Positions 1 to 13,318 of a stretch of 64,000 bases of DNA are shown piece by piece. The position numbers and the translations under genes were made by a program. Every line of letters begins with the position of its first letter. Within the stretch, counting starts at the first letter, position 1. Under the pieces are notes generated by a model that was not told the DNA's origin, did not search any database, and was given only the letters and a program-made list of their open reading frames with translations. Source of the DNA: Terana coerulea (lineage: Eukaryota > Basidiomycota > Agaricomycetes > Polyporales > Phanerochaetaceae); contig JAKOGH010001126.1 in the NCBI GenBank assembly GCA_024811115.1, positions 1 through 64,000 of the forward strand. The letters run 5' to 3'.

Positions 1-327
1 CCCAATTAAGTCTTTACCCTGTAAGTCAAATATAACTTGCTGACTATGTGTGTTATATTATTGTTAAGCTAGATTTTGCTTTTATACTAGTTCTTAGCTT
101 TGAAACTCAATGTATGACTGCACACCACAAGTGTTGAGTGTATTTATTTTCATGGCTTTAGCAAATTTGAATGACTTATAACTAAATTCGCTTCAATAGC
201 CAGCAATGAATTGTTACCATTGCTTTAAAACTACAGTTCAAAGACTTTTTCTTGCCAAAGTGGATTTGCATCTTATATTTTTGATAAATAAGCCCTCAAA
301 ACCATCAACACAAGGTATGTATTAAGA

Positions 328-475
328 CCAGTCCTGGACTAGTCCTGACCAGTCTTTAGCAGTCCTAACTTTTTAGCTACAGGCAAAGACCAGGACTAGG
401 ACCAAGACTGGACTACTATAGGACTGGACCAAAACCAGTCCAGTCTTCAGTCTTTTGTGGTCCTTAGGACTGGAC
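328..475. repeat. AGTCC/GGACTGG-rich inverted repeat block
   Basis: The block is built from many copies of AGTCC and its complement GGACT. The arm at 328-357 and the arm at 385-411 are approximate reverse complements (core CTAGTCCTGG), separated by about 27 bases. A further run of GGACTGGACC-type words follows to about 475. It could fold into a hairpin. It may be the end of a small non-autonomous DNA element or a simple-sequence expansion; nothing in it codes for protein. Confidence 0.6.
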
Positions 476-487
476 CTTGAAACACTA

Positions 488-590
488 GTGCGTGGTTGCC
501 CAAGGGGTCGTGACGTAGCAGCACACACAGTCTATCCTCTCAATTCTTCCTATAATCATGTACATTCAGAACAGAAGACTCCACTGGGCG
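488..590 (-). pseudogene. fossil fragment of a dienelactone hydrolase gene
   Basis: On the minus strand this stretch aligns with the junction of intron 2 and exon 3 of the intact DLH gene at 6349-7376, near 7150-7245. The best-preserved part is AGGGGTCGTGACGTAGCAGC, which in the intact gene encodes part of CYVATP. The similarity continues into the intron (AGAACA followed by a decayed tail) in the same orientation. The frame is lost and the remaining exons are not recognisable. It is a short relic, not a gene. It shows that the DLH family once extended to this edge of the window. Confidence 0.6.
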
Positions 591-2043
591 CCTATAATGC
601 TTACAGTCCGTTTCATCTTCAAAGCTTCATGGCGTACAATTGCAAAGGCATTACATAATGCTAGAGTAGTTCTCATTAAACAGACAGCCCGCTCCTGGGC
701 CATGTCCCGTTGCGCTGCACTTCCCAGTGACTTGTCCGACTTCGAGTACCGCACCCCGGGACAATTCTAAGGGCAACAGTTGTGATAGCTGCAAATCACA
801 ATCCGGATAAAGCATTCGTGCGGCACTTGACGGTGGTAGCCCAGGTCCGCGTTGTTATAGTCTATAGACAGGCTAAGCACATTCATACAGATCAAGAATC
901 AAATTTTTATAGAAAAAAGAGATGAAATTACAAAGAGGTAGCAATGTTGACGTCTCCTTAGCCTTAAAATGAACCGGCCAACACTTGGTAGACGCCGTAG
1001 TTACCGCGCTGCAAAATGTTCAAATTTAGAACTTCGGAAGGCGAAAGGGATAGTGCTCACTTGAAAATGCACACATAGCATTCGGTGCCTGCTCGGCGGT
1101 AGGTCAAAATGCCGAGACCGTCGTCCTCAATCAATGGGGTTCCGAGCGACGATGAAGTGATGAATCAAGCGAGGTAAGCAGAAGGTGAAAGCGCTAGTTC
1201 GCGTTGCATGGCCGTCTTTCCCACGCCATATCCCAATTAGGTAGCGGCTCTGGTTGCAACCGCGACCACCAAGCCCAAGAAAACCTGGTTGCGAAAGGCG
1301 CACAAAACAGAAAGTGGCTGTAAGAAAGGTTCCATTGAATATGTACGCTGTCATTCATTTGGTGAGCGAGGCACTCAATACACTAGTGTTGTAGCGCAAT
1401 GTGGCGTACCTCTGCTAGCCGCCAAGGAGACGTATTGTTCTTCTCTCCAATGAAATAACAACGACAGCATCGTATTTCAATCACCGTCTGGCGTGGATGA
1501 CTGTTCGTGGGCGACACACGGGCGTGACGACCTTGTTTATCACAAACAAATGCGCGCGCTGAGCCCTGAGCGCTAGTCCCGTGACTGGTCAGACTCCGGT
1601 GTATATATACGAGGTCGTCTGCCACCCACCTCCAACAGCAGCTTGTCCACAACACCCACGTCCTCCATCTCATGCCCCTGGCTCTGAGTACCGAAACGCT
1701 CCATTCTGCCTCTGCTACTCCCCCTAAGGCTTCGCCACTTGCGATGCGCAACTTAACCTCGCCACATTCATGACCGGTGAGCCTCGTACCCTCGTTGTAT
1801 GCGAATACAACTGCCGAGTTGTCGCTGACCGTGTCAAAGAGACTCTTCCCACTCTCACTGTTGAAGAGTCAAGATCGTCGAGTGACGCCACATTCGTTCG
1901 ACAGCGCATTCCCACTTTGCCACATTCGCAAGAGTCGTCCATAAACCCTTCTCATATAAGTGAGTTCGACTTTACATCTATAATCATTGAACATCCATAC
2001 CTACTCGTCACCTCAGCGTGACTATATGTTGCGCGAGCTCGTC

Positions 2044-2600
2044 GGGTTCATGTTGGGTTCCATGGTACCCTCTGTGGTCCTTGGTTGCATCTGGCAGGCT
2101 CCCCAGCTCACCCCTCTGCCGCGCCTCGTTGCGCCGCGGGCACCACCGTCCGTGGGTTCATGTCGGGCTCCATCGCACCCGCTTTGGTCGGTGGTAGCGT
2201 CCAGTCCCCGGACACCCCCTGTCATGCCTCGTGCATGGCAGGTAAATCGGTGGACGATCGCAGACTTGTACCGAGCACTGTCGCACCGCGGGCTTCCGGT
2301 GCTCGAAGCTGCCCGGTCGTCCATCGTCCACGGCGCCGCTTCCGAGTGGCGCGAGCTATGGTCAACGTAACTGGGTTCATGTTAGGCTCCATCGTACCCT
2401 CGGCGGTCGTTGGTAGCGTCTAGGCTCCCATGTTCGTCCATCAGCTTCAGCGTCCCGTGGCGCCGCTGGATCCTTTGTCGTACGCATCCACGGGGTTCAC
2501 GTCGGGCTCCATGGGCTTCCTAGAGGTCCGTGGTAGCGTCCAGGATCCCCGGGTGCTGCGACTGCCGCGCCTTCGTGCGTGGTAGGTTGGCCGGATTTTT
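2044..2600. repeat. degenerate tandem repeat, unit about 110 bp
   Basis: Four recognisable unit starts lie at about 2044, 2154, 2373 and 2493. Each has the form GGGTTCATGT(T/C)GG, then CTCCAT, ACCC, GGTC and TGGTAGCGTCCAG. The spacing is 110, 219 and 120 bases, so the unit is about 110 bases with one unit between 2154 and 2373 too decayed to see. Linker pieces such as CTGCCGCGCCT also recur. No coding role is apparent. It looks like an old minisatellite or a repeat array inside a transposon. Confidence 0.65.
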
Positions 2601-2829
2601 CTTACTCTAGGTTCTCCCACGCGACATTGACACCTTACTCTCTAGACCCATCGTGGTTCCTTAGACGCGGTCCTTCGGCATGTCTCTACCCCTAACTTTC
2701 CGCCCGCCAACCGCCGCCTCCCCCTTCTTCACAGATAATGTACAGGCCTTTAGCTTTGTCTGAGTGTGCCTCAAGCCGTCGCCCTGAGTCGGCAATGCGT
2801 CAAGATATCGTCTGAGCCAGACATCATAA

Positions 2830-2960
2830 GGTGCGTCCCGAGGGAGGGCGGGCGTCTTCTGACGTCTGTCCTGGCGCGGACCTTTACGTGGTCCTCGGGA
2901 TAAGTAGCTCTCGAGCCATTGGGCTTGAGAGTGAAACCAACACGCGTCTTAATTTCTGCT
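2830..2960. repeat. dispersed structured repeat, copy 1
   Basis: This segment matches 5465-5600. Shared words are GTCCCGAGGGAGGGCG, GTGGTCCTCGGGATAAGTAGC and GAGTGAAACCAAC. TCCCGAGG (2835-2842) and CCTCGGGA (2893-2900) form a perfect 8-bp stem kept in both copies, while the interior differs. Both copies can be read as short open frames containing TYPEDH on the minus strand, but neither has start or splice support. It is probably a piece of a transposable element. Confidence 0.6.
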
Positions 2961-4718
2961 TCATTATCTCCATGAGCATCTAACCTCCAGTACATTATCA
3001 AGAACTTACCTCGTACAAGCTTGGCCCCGTAGTAGTGCGCAATTACTCTGTAATCCTGTATTTCAATTTAATGAACATCCCACCCTGTCTCTGGATCTCA
3101 GATGCGTGCGTGCCGAGGGTTTCGCAGGCGGTCGTGGATCCTGGGGATAGCAGCTTGTGCGAAGCGTAAATAAAGCAATTTCAAGGGAAATTTTGCGGTC
3201 TCCCTACAATACAACAATCAGTATTTTACATCCTGAGTGAAGCCGTGAGTAAAGCCATGACTTACGTATTCAAACTCTGCAGAATACATGATGGTCGGTG
3301 ACAGAGTCGACGCTTCCGGGCGCCTCACGCGACTGCTGTACTTCGCGGCGCTTCCGCTCAACGGCTTCTACTATCACCTCTACCTTGAAATTTTGAAACC
3401 TCACTTTGTTTCTTGTCATCCATCGAAAGAAGTATGGAAGTACCACTGGACCAAACAACGGTCTAATGTCTATAACAAGGCTTTCCGTCAATACTCAGTA
3501 TATACACCAGAACCACAGCTCTCAGGTTAAAATATTACAGGATCGGAAAACGCACGATCCGTCATTCTTGCCTATGGGCTCGCACTCGATACCGACCCAA
3601 AATTCCCTAACCGTCCCCGAACCTGGTTGTTCCAACCAACCGCACCATCCCCCGCTTGTACTAACCTTCTTCCACGCTCTCGACTTCGCATCTTGCGCCG
3701 ACGGGTATGTTCACCTCTGGGAGAGGCTTTGCAGGTTGTTCGTCTTTCTCCGCGAATCACCCAATCTTGTGGCGTTGCTTAAATGTATGTACGGTGTCTG
3801 TGGCAGGTTAAGCGACATACAGCGTTCAGTACTAAATTCAAGACGCACCCTTCCACTTGGCATATTCCTCTCCACCGATCTCGAACTTCTCCACTTGCGA
3901 TGTGTCGTGAACCTGCCCCTGAATGACCTTGAGGGCTCGCGTCTTTGATCTGCGAATATGCGCATACAGTCGGCTTAACAAGCGGTAGACAGAAATCAAA
4001 CATCGGAACGCACTTTCACAAATTAGCGGTCCCGGACGCTGTAGTATCCGATCGGTTGTGAGTCATCCTCGAGGACCTGTAATGGGTCGGTATCGTCCTT
4101 GCTGTTCAGGAGTAACATACACTGTTTCGAGACCGAAATACTGGTGAAAAGCTCAAGCTTGATCCACACTATTGAATTGTGGTTAGCTCTGCGGGAACCT
4201 TCGAGTTTAAAAGCAACACAACTTCAGTTGGCCGATAAACATATGCAGCTCAAACCACCTCGCAGACCCGGTGCCCAGAGAAACGACAAAGACGTTGACT
4301 ATGCAGGACGTCTCAAGCAAGCAACGCGTGGAAGGTGAGACGTCTAATCATGCTCTTCAATGGGACGGCTTGCATTGGTCGAGGTGCGCGCATGGTGCTT
4401 CGAGCGACTCACGAAGTCGAGGGATGAGGTAACCGCGCGTAATATACGGGGAAGGGGCTGACGACTATTGTAGAGTGCAAGGGGCAAGATACTTCACGTG
4501 CAGACCGAACTTCGGTGTGTTTGCTCGGCCGGACAGAGTGCGGGTCGGAAACTTCCCTGTCGAAGAGATCGACCTCGACGACGATGAGGAAAAGTAGAGC
4601 TGTTGGACTGTTGGATTGACGTCTCACTGTTCTGCGAGTGCTCGTCTGCTGCATAATCGACTTGTTACGCTCACCGGTTGCCCGCCTAGGGATTGCTCTG
4701 AGCAGACGACTGTATAAC

Positions 4719-5300
4719 TTGTGATGATGCGCCAGGCGGAGGCATCAACGTCAACACGAGGCTACTCAACGCCCGCCGCTGCAATGCAGCCATATCCGGC
4801 AAGCGGCCCGGTCAGCCCCGGCGGCGAACGTGATCGCGCTTTGTTGATTCTGAATCAACAAGAGGCTGACCGGCGCTTGACACCCGCCTCCAGCATATAA
4901 AGCCCGCCCTCTCTGGGTCTTTCCTCTACATCCCGCCTTTCAACCCGTCTTCCATCGAGGCGGTGGGTCTTGTTCACTCGGCCTCACAAGCGAGGCCAGT
5001 GGGCAAGGCCTGGCGTAGGTGAGTATGGCTTGCTCTCTCTCCCCGCAAGCGTCGTGAGGACACAAGCTCGACCCTAGATGCTTGGGCTGCGGTGGCTTAA
5101 TGCCCCGTACCTCTGCACTAGACTTGCTTGGCTTCGAGCTTCACATGCGAGGCGAGAGAGGAGGTGGGACGAGGGTAGCAAGGGCTGGCCTCACCGAGGC
5201 GACGAACACTGACAACAAGTACACAGAATCACCTGGAGCCGATGCCAGAGGACCGGGACTGGGACTACTTATCGGAACGGGGGATGAAGCTCTCCTAGGC
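4719..5300 (+). mobile_element. possible solo LTR or LTR remnant
   Basis: The stretch begins TGTGATGATGCG and has a TATA-like ATATAAAG at about 4896. Short-motif repeats flank the likely transcription start (CGAGGC, CAAGCGAGGC). That layout resembles the long terminal repeats of Ty3/gypsy elements in basidiomycetes. I do not see a second LTR, a primer binding site, a target-site duplication or any pol coding sequence, and the 3' end is not defined. It could equally be an ordinary promoter of a lost gene. The neighbouring dispersed repeat at 5465 supports a transposon origin. Confidence 0.3.
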
Positions 5301-5464
5301 GAAGAGAAGTCATTCAGAACGGGCAGATGAAGCTCCCCTAGGCGAAGAGAAGATCGACACAGAGTGGTGGAGAGACCCTCGAGGCGAAGACATGACACCG
5401 GGGAGGGCCCCGTCTCGACTCCGACCGTCGAAGAACAGAGCCCCGGCATGAGTTCACCTATCAA

Positions 5465-5600
5465 GGTACGTCCCGAGGGAGGGCGAACATCGCGGCGATG
5501 TTCGTCCTGATGCTGGCCTTTCCGTGGTCCTCGGGATAAGTAGCTTCTGGATTTAGCGGCTGGTCCAGGAGTGAAACCAACTGGCATCGAATTTCCTTCG
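5465..5600. repeat. dispersed structured repeat, copy 2
   Basis: This is the second copy of the element at 2830-2960. The outer stem TCCCGAGG/CCTCGGGA is kept, at 5471-5478 and 5529-5536. Inside it lies a perfect 10-bp hairpin with a single-base loop at 5484-5504 (CGAACATCGC / GCGATGTTCG). Copy 1 has a different interior. Confidence 0.6.
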
Positions 5601-6348
5601 TGTATGCATTTGTTGCTGACCGGTGCTCTAGGTGTCGGTCTTCGTCACGATAATTCTCGAGCCCTACCACATCGGTCAGTTGATGTCGCCTTCCTGTACT
5701 GTTCCATACGCTGATACGGATGTCGTTCTTGTTGTAGCTCATTCAAACTGCAGAGGAAGCGTATCACATTGTCACTAGAGGTACGTGGCTCAGCTGTACA
5801 GGCTCGACACTATACTGACCTACACCTTCGCTCTATCCCAGCCGTCTTCTAAACACGCGGGGCAGGCCGCAAGGGTTGCTAGTAGCGTACTCTATGCCCT
5901 TAGTCGCATTCTTTCCTATTTGCCATGCTGGCGGTGTTGTGTAGCTATTCTTAGCATAAGTCTCGGCTCGATATTCTATTCATGTTCTCACAATTGTCTC
6001 AATGGTGGCTTGGACACATCCCACATGCATACGGAACGGCAGGCCTTAGAGTTTCTTCGGGACGCGACTATGACAGGCGTCGCATGTGCGGAATAAGTAC
6101 TGCGCCCAGTGTGCGGTCACCAACAAGTCATATCGACATCCTGTGGATGTTCAGTGCAACGACGCCACAGACGTAACCTCAGTATCTGTGAGTATTTGCA
6201 ACTTGAGTATAGTGCCATCGCGAGTACGGATGCTCACAATCCTGAAGTGCCGAAAGGACTGGGTGATTTGGAAGAAGTTGTTGTGCATTTCAAGCCGTGG
6301 ATAATACATTTCGTACGTCTGCTGTACATGTACTTCACGAACTTAGCG

Positions 6349-7376
6349 TCACAAGTGCTTCTTGAAGAACTTGATCGACTCAGCAAAAGCTCCTTCCTTG
6401 CCCGCTTTCACTTTAGGATCGCTCTGGACGGTCGTTTAGTTATCAGAAGATTACTCCACGAGACGCATCAACGTACCGGGTCACCCCGATTGGCGAATCC
6501 ATGAGAGCATCCGGCCCAATACGCGCGTTCGTAGCCGGGAGCGAACTTGCCGCCGCCCAGGAGCTCGTCGGTGGCCGCCTGCTTCTCATGAGGAAACTGC
6601 TCGTCGAACTCACAGCTGTTGATGAGCAGCGGCGCCTTCGACTCGTTCCTGTATCTCTATAGTCATACCAGTCAGTCATTCGCTGTGTTTAGGAGCAGAG
6701 TGAAGCGCATACCTCAATATGATTGGGCACAACCAGTCGCGCAGGGTGCGCCAGCACGACAACATCGGCGTCAAGCTTGTAAGCAAGATAGAAGGCGGGC
6801 CAGGCACCGAAGCAGTATCCTGCCGCACCCACGCATGTGACACCGTCCGCCTTCAGGGCTGCGACCACGGCGTCGACAGCGCCCGACCACGTCTCGTCAC
6901 CGTGCTTCCCGAACCACTTCATGCGGTCAAAGGTGGGGTCGTGGTGCAATTCTTCGGTGATCGGGTCGCCATTCATGATGTCGGGCATGACAAGCTTGAA
7001 GCCGTTGCGCGCGTAGCTGTCCGCCAGCAGCTGTAAACACGGTATGAGCGATGGATTTAGTTGAGGAAAGATGCGTGCGTACGCGGCTGTTGACGAGCTC
7101 GATGCCGAAGATGTCCGTCAAGTAGAGGACGACTTTGTCGTGTGCGTAGTCACCTGAAGGGGTCGCGACGTAGCAGCGCACGCTAGCTATCTCCTCAAAT
7201 TTCCCTACGATCCCGTGCCTTTAGAACAACATAGAATCCACGAGACGTTGGTAGTGCTCACCTTCCGTTTCGCCCTCATGGCGCACGACTACAGATCGTT
7301 GATGTAAGACTAGTCCTCACGAAAAAGCGTCAACTAACAAACCTTGGAAGCAAGCATCGCAATACGGAGCGGCCAT
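6349..7376 (-). CDS. dienelactone hydrolase family protein, copy A (intact)
   Basis: Alpha/beta hydrolase of the DLH family. Such enzymes cleave dienelactone-type lactones in aromatic degradation; the fungal substrates are largely unknown. Six exons read without interruption: 7343-7376, 7262-7288, 7083-7204, 6713-7030, 6477-6656 and 6349-6423, giving 251 residues. The N-terminus MAAPYCDACFQG is followed by the conserved RCYVATPSG block. The catalytic cysteine lies in AAGYCFGAWPAF (exon 4), the aspartate probably in CEFDEQFP and the histidine in CSHGFANRG (exon 5). The exon lengths 34/27/122/318/180/75 recur in the other copies, so they serve as the family template. No signal peptide is seen, so a cytosolic enzyme is likely. 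Confidence 0.88.
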
Positions 7377-9153
7377 TGTCCTTGAGCTTGAAGCTACTTG
7401 AGGGTATGTAGGCGGCGATTCGACCGTGAGCACCACCATGAGCACCAACCATCTTATATACCTGTCGCCAACCCCATCAGTGCCCGCGACCTGAAGCGAC
7501 ATGCACACGCTCGCGTAGACATAGCTGATGCGCACCTACGCACTCTGGCAACGCACCGGCGTCGATAAACGGACAGCAGGCTTTGATCACTCCCTGCAGG
7601 GCACAGTCATCTCTGTACACCTCACGGCGCGAGGATTTAGTCATCATCAACGCAAAAGAGGGTATGAATAAGGCCCGTGCCGCATGCTTCATGTACGCGT
7701 ACGCACGGCACCCGTATGCACGTCGCACGCGCCCCGGTGAAGCACAGCCCGGTACAGGTCGCTAGGCGCAATAGCGCCAGGTGCCCCCTTCGTGGCGTTG
7801 ATCCGCGGTTCGTTTAAGCAATGACTCCGCCGGGTGTCGGAGGCCAGATCGTTATACTACTAGTACTCATCATTTTGAGCAAGGGACAAACATACAGTCG
7901 GTCCACATTATGCACTCACATTGACGCACTGCCCGATTATCCTCATGTCTCACGAGCATGATTATGCATGCGGAATTCCTTCAACAGTGGTCATGCTTAC
8001 AAGAGGCGCCTTTGCTTCGCTCTGGGAGGCTCCTAGCCTGGCGTTGGGTTAGGGTGGCGTTGGGCGAGGCTGTCTGATACGAAGGTGCCAGCAGTGAAGC
8101 TACGGCTACAACTACAGCTACAACTAGCATAGTACAGTATTACGGCTGCAGTGTAATTAAAGTTAAATAGAATAAACAGTGCTGCTTGTCAGTACACACT
8201 AGAGAGGCCAAGTCGTATATATATGCACCAGAGAGCAGGGAGACGCGTAAATACTTGCCTAAAATTGACAGAAGCGGCAGGCCACGGAACGTCAGACATC
8301 GCCAGAAGCTCTGATGGTTAAGACGGGCCAGACAGAAAGGGGCGTCTTCGCTTCGCTCCAGGGAGCAGCCTAGGGTGGTGTTTGGTCAGGGTAGCATCAA
8401 GGGAGGATGGCGTTGGGCGAGTACCAGTACTAGTCCGCTGCGAAGTCGGTCAATGCTAAACCTGGGATATATAGGCAACAGAAACTAGCTAAGTGCGTAA
8501 ATACAATAGATGGGACTGGACCGGGCGGCTTGATCGGTCACACATTGGTCACACACTGCCCGAGGCTGCGAGGGACGAGTAAAGCGGGAGGACTGGCTCG
8601 GAACGTGTCGGATAACGACAAAGGCTGCAAGGGCTAAATCGGGTAGAATGAAAGATGGAACACGCCACGAATGACGGGAGAGCCCGGAGAGGGGCCTGGG
8701 GACGAGTATCAAGCAGAGCTAAGCAAACATACATATAGCTGACGACTCAGACCGGGGGATCACTGCATGGGGGCTCAAGGTAAGTACGATACTTACTTTC
8801 GTGCCATATGGGTAAAGGTAAGAGGTATGTGATGTTTCGTTTCCGTGAGGTCATGAAAGGGCTTCCACCTAGAACCTCAGTACATATCACTAATTTGCTA
8901 TTGATGCACCGTGACAATGTGGAAGTCTACGCAACTCTGGGGTTGAAAGGATCAGAAACGCAAATGAAGATATTGGTATACAAATAAATACAGTACGCCA
9001 GAAGAGGACGTATGAATGGATCCACGAGAGTACAACGGTATGTGCAAGGCAATCACGATGTGGGTGTACCATTTGTTTTCTCCGCGGCTGACCGCAGATG
9101 GGCATCTGCAGCTGCGAGCAAAACAGCCATTTCCTGCGCCAGGAAGTGATACG
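7377..9153. other. intergenic spacer with duplicated segment
   Basis: No gene is supported. Two related segments lie at about 8003-8070 and 8338-8425, sharing CTTCGCTTCGCTC, GGTGGCGTTGGGCGAG-like words and a CTAGCCTGGCGTTGG motif. A small (CTACAA)-type run follows at 8100-8130. The 8.5-9.1 kb part may contain the 3' UTR of the Sec72-like gene. Confidence 0.45.
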
Positions 9154-9926
9154 TCAATCAGATATAAAGACTGCACAGTGAACGCTACGTACGACGCTGT
9201 CTGGCTCATACGAGAGGCCAGATGCAAGAGCCTCTCTTGCGTCTTCGTACGCATCCAGCTTCAACAGCGCTCTGGCTTTACGGAAATAGCCCTTGCTCCA
9301 AGCCTTCTTGAGTTGGATAACGGTCTCTGCGTCCGCCAACGCACTGATGTAGTCGCCCATCTCGTAGTACGCCGCAGAACGGTTGGACAGCTGTGTTGAC
9401 AGTTCTTCGCGCATGGTTGCATTTTGCTCCCATGGAGGTCGCTGCACTGCAATGTTGGCAGCCATGGTGTAGCGTTGGATGGCCATGGCGTGTTGACCTT
9501 GCTTGAACAGGGCCTATGATGATGCATCTGTTAGTTGGTAAAGCAGCGACTGTTCAAAGCGTAACTCACATTGCCTTCATCTTTCATGTTCGTCACCGCC
9601 TGGGATAGCTTCGGCGTAGTCATCTGCGGCGGCGGTGGACAGCGTGCGCCAGGGTTGTTGGCAAAGAGCCTGGATATCCGGTTAATGGCGGAGAAGTCGA
9701 GGCCGCACTCTGCGCATTTCTCTTGGTTGTGCGTGCAGAGCGCAGCGACGTTCTCCTGGATGTTAATGTCGACGTGGACGAAGCTAGCCTCAATGACGGC
9801 TTGCACAACAGGGTCCACGGGAGGGATGACTTGCTTCGGCTGTTGCGGCTGCGGCTGCGGCGTGCCGGGAGCGGGACCGTGGCTATGCGCTGGCTCACCA
9901 GGTGCATGAGAATGTGTGTGCGACAT
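9154..9926 (-). CDS. SEC72: Sec72-like TPR protein of the ER translocon
   Basis: Two exons (9570-9926 and 9154-9513) encode about 238 residues. The N-terminus is His/Pro/Gln-rich. It is followed by a cysteine-containing block (CTHNQEKCAECGLDFSAINR) and a PPPPQ linker, then tetratricopeptide repeats from about residue 105 (DEGNALFKQGQHAMAIQRYT, NRSAAYYEMGDY, WSKGYFRKARAL). This order fits fungal Sec72, a cytosolic subunit of the Sec62/63 post-translational translocation complex that contacts chaperones through its TPR. The call rests on overall pattern. A generic TPR co-chaperone is the alternative. It is head to head with the DED1 gene, sharing about 400 bp of upstream DNA. Confidence 0.75.
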
Positions 9927-10323
9927 CGTTCAAGACGGCGTCGAGGATGGTCAGGACAGCGAACGCGGTCCAAGTTACGCGTGCCAGCACACACAAGTGA
10001 TGTGCGACGTGTAACGGGCGGCGAGATTGGTCCGATTCCGCCCCAGGGGCGCGCTTGGGGCCAGTAAGATGTCATATTCTGGTCATTTTGGTCCGGGCCT
10101 GCGGGGCAATGCATGGAGCGGTTGATATTTAAACCCCTTATCGGCCCCGGTTTGGCAAGTCTGCGGGGAATGTCTCGGCAACCGCCGGACTTTTGTAAGG
10201 TGGGGTCCGCTCAAAAGTTTTCATTTCCATCGCCTTTGTGGTGTACCATCACATCCTCGCTCTACACGACACTCTCGACTCTTTAGATTCGACTTCGTAT
10301 CTTCATTTTCAGTTCACATTAAT

Positions 10324-12446
<2,123 letters not shown>

Positions 12447-12449
12447 ACA

Positions 12450-12502
12450 GTGAGTCATCTGTCACTTAGTTGCATGCATGTACTAACTGCGTTGGCGCCC
12501 AG
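12450..12502 (+). other. 3' UTR intron of DED1
   Basis: Four bases after the DED1 stop codon lies a well-formed intron: donor GTGAGT at 12450, a perfect branch site TACTAAC at 12481-12487, and acceptor CCCAG ending at 12502. The 53-nt length matches the coding introns of this window. It sits too close to the stop codon to be expected to trigger nonsense-mediated decay. Confidence 0.65.
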
Positions 12503-13318
12503 TTTATGACCGTCATGTCCTCACACTATGCCCCTCCTCTATGTCCTTACCCTCCCGGATCATGTTCTCCTCTTGAAAAAGTCATCGGCCAGGTGCAGTT
12601 GTTTTTCTATGCTCTCGTGTCTCGGATTCTGCGCTGCTCTCGTGTGGTTCATCTTGTCTCGTTGCATTCACTCTGCTCATTGTCTACTGTACGGCCCATC
12701 TTATTCTCCTCACTGTTTCCATAGTCGTTGGCGCACTATTTTCTGCTAATCCCCACATCGCATCATCTCTCCGCATCGCATGCGCGCCAATACCCACACC
12801 CTTCAATTTCACTTTAGACACAGTAGAGGGCCCCCATACATTCTGAGCAGACATGTGTTGTCTGTCTTCGTTTCGCGATACCCTAGTTTTATTGCGACGC
12901 GTAGTCGGACATTCTATATCCTAGCATTACGAGACAATCTGTTAGAGCATCGCAATATGTAACGTAGTATAGCATTTTCTGTGCAACATTGGTCGTTTGT
13001 AATAATGTTTTCGGTGGTGTGTACGATTCCATCGGTGTCTCAGAGGACCAGGTCTCTTGAGCTTGAGTAGCTGTGTCGACAAATCGACCTCGACAAATTC
13101 ATTTGGTATTTTATTTTACCGGCACGATCCGCCTAAGTACGGCCGGCAAGCATCCACTTAAAACGCTCTCGTTCGCTGTCATCTTTCTAGAGAGACCATC
13201 ATTGCCACTACAGCAGAGAACACTCAAGAATAACCACAGCGTCAGCCCGAATTTTACTGCGCTCAACGCTGAATATCTTAAAGGTTTCTCTGCAGTGCTA
13301 GACACGAAGGCCAGGAAG
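12503..13318. other. 3' UTR of DED1 and upstream region of the next gene
   Basis: No coding feature is supported. The stretch is pyrimidine-rich up to about 12.95 kb. Open frames that run into the next gene from 13073 exist, but the first well-placed start with a plausible N-terminus is at 13319. Confidence 0.5.

Larger units (their letters stand above)
1..6348. other. gene-poor, repeat-bearing region
   Basis: I find no reading frame here that I can tie to a protein family or that shows a coherent exon-intron structure. The open frames are short and overlap on both strands. The first 300 bases are AT-rich. What can be supported is listed separately: an AGTCC-rich inverted repeat, a DLH fossil, a tandem repeat of about 110 bp, two copies of a structured dispersed repeat and a possible LTR piece. 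The stretches 780-2030, 2600-2820, 3000-4700 and 5610-6340 hold nothing I can name. The density of decayed repeats suggests a transposon-graveyard or gene-island border. Confidence 0.6.

Noticed and set aside
2771..5742. TYPEDH-containing short frames as a conserved protein pair
   Set aside because: The similarity is at DNA level across a repeat with conserved stems, with no start, splice or stop agreement between the two copies.
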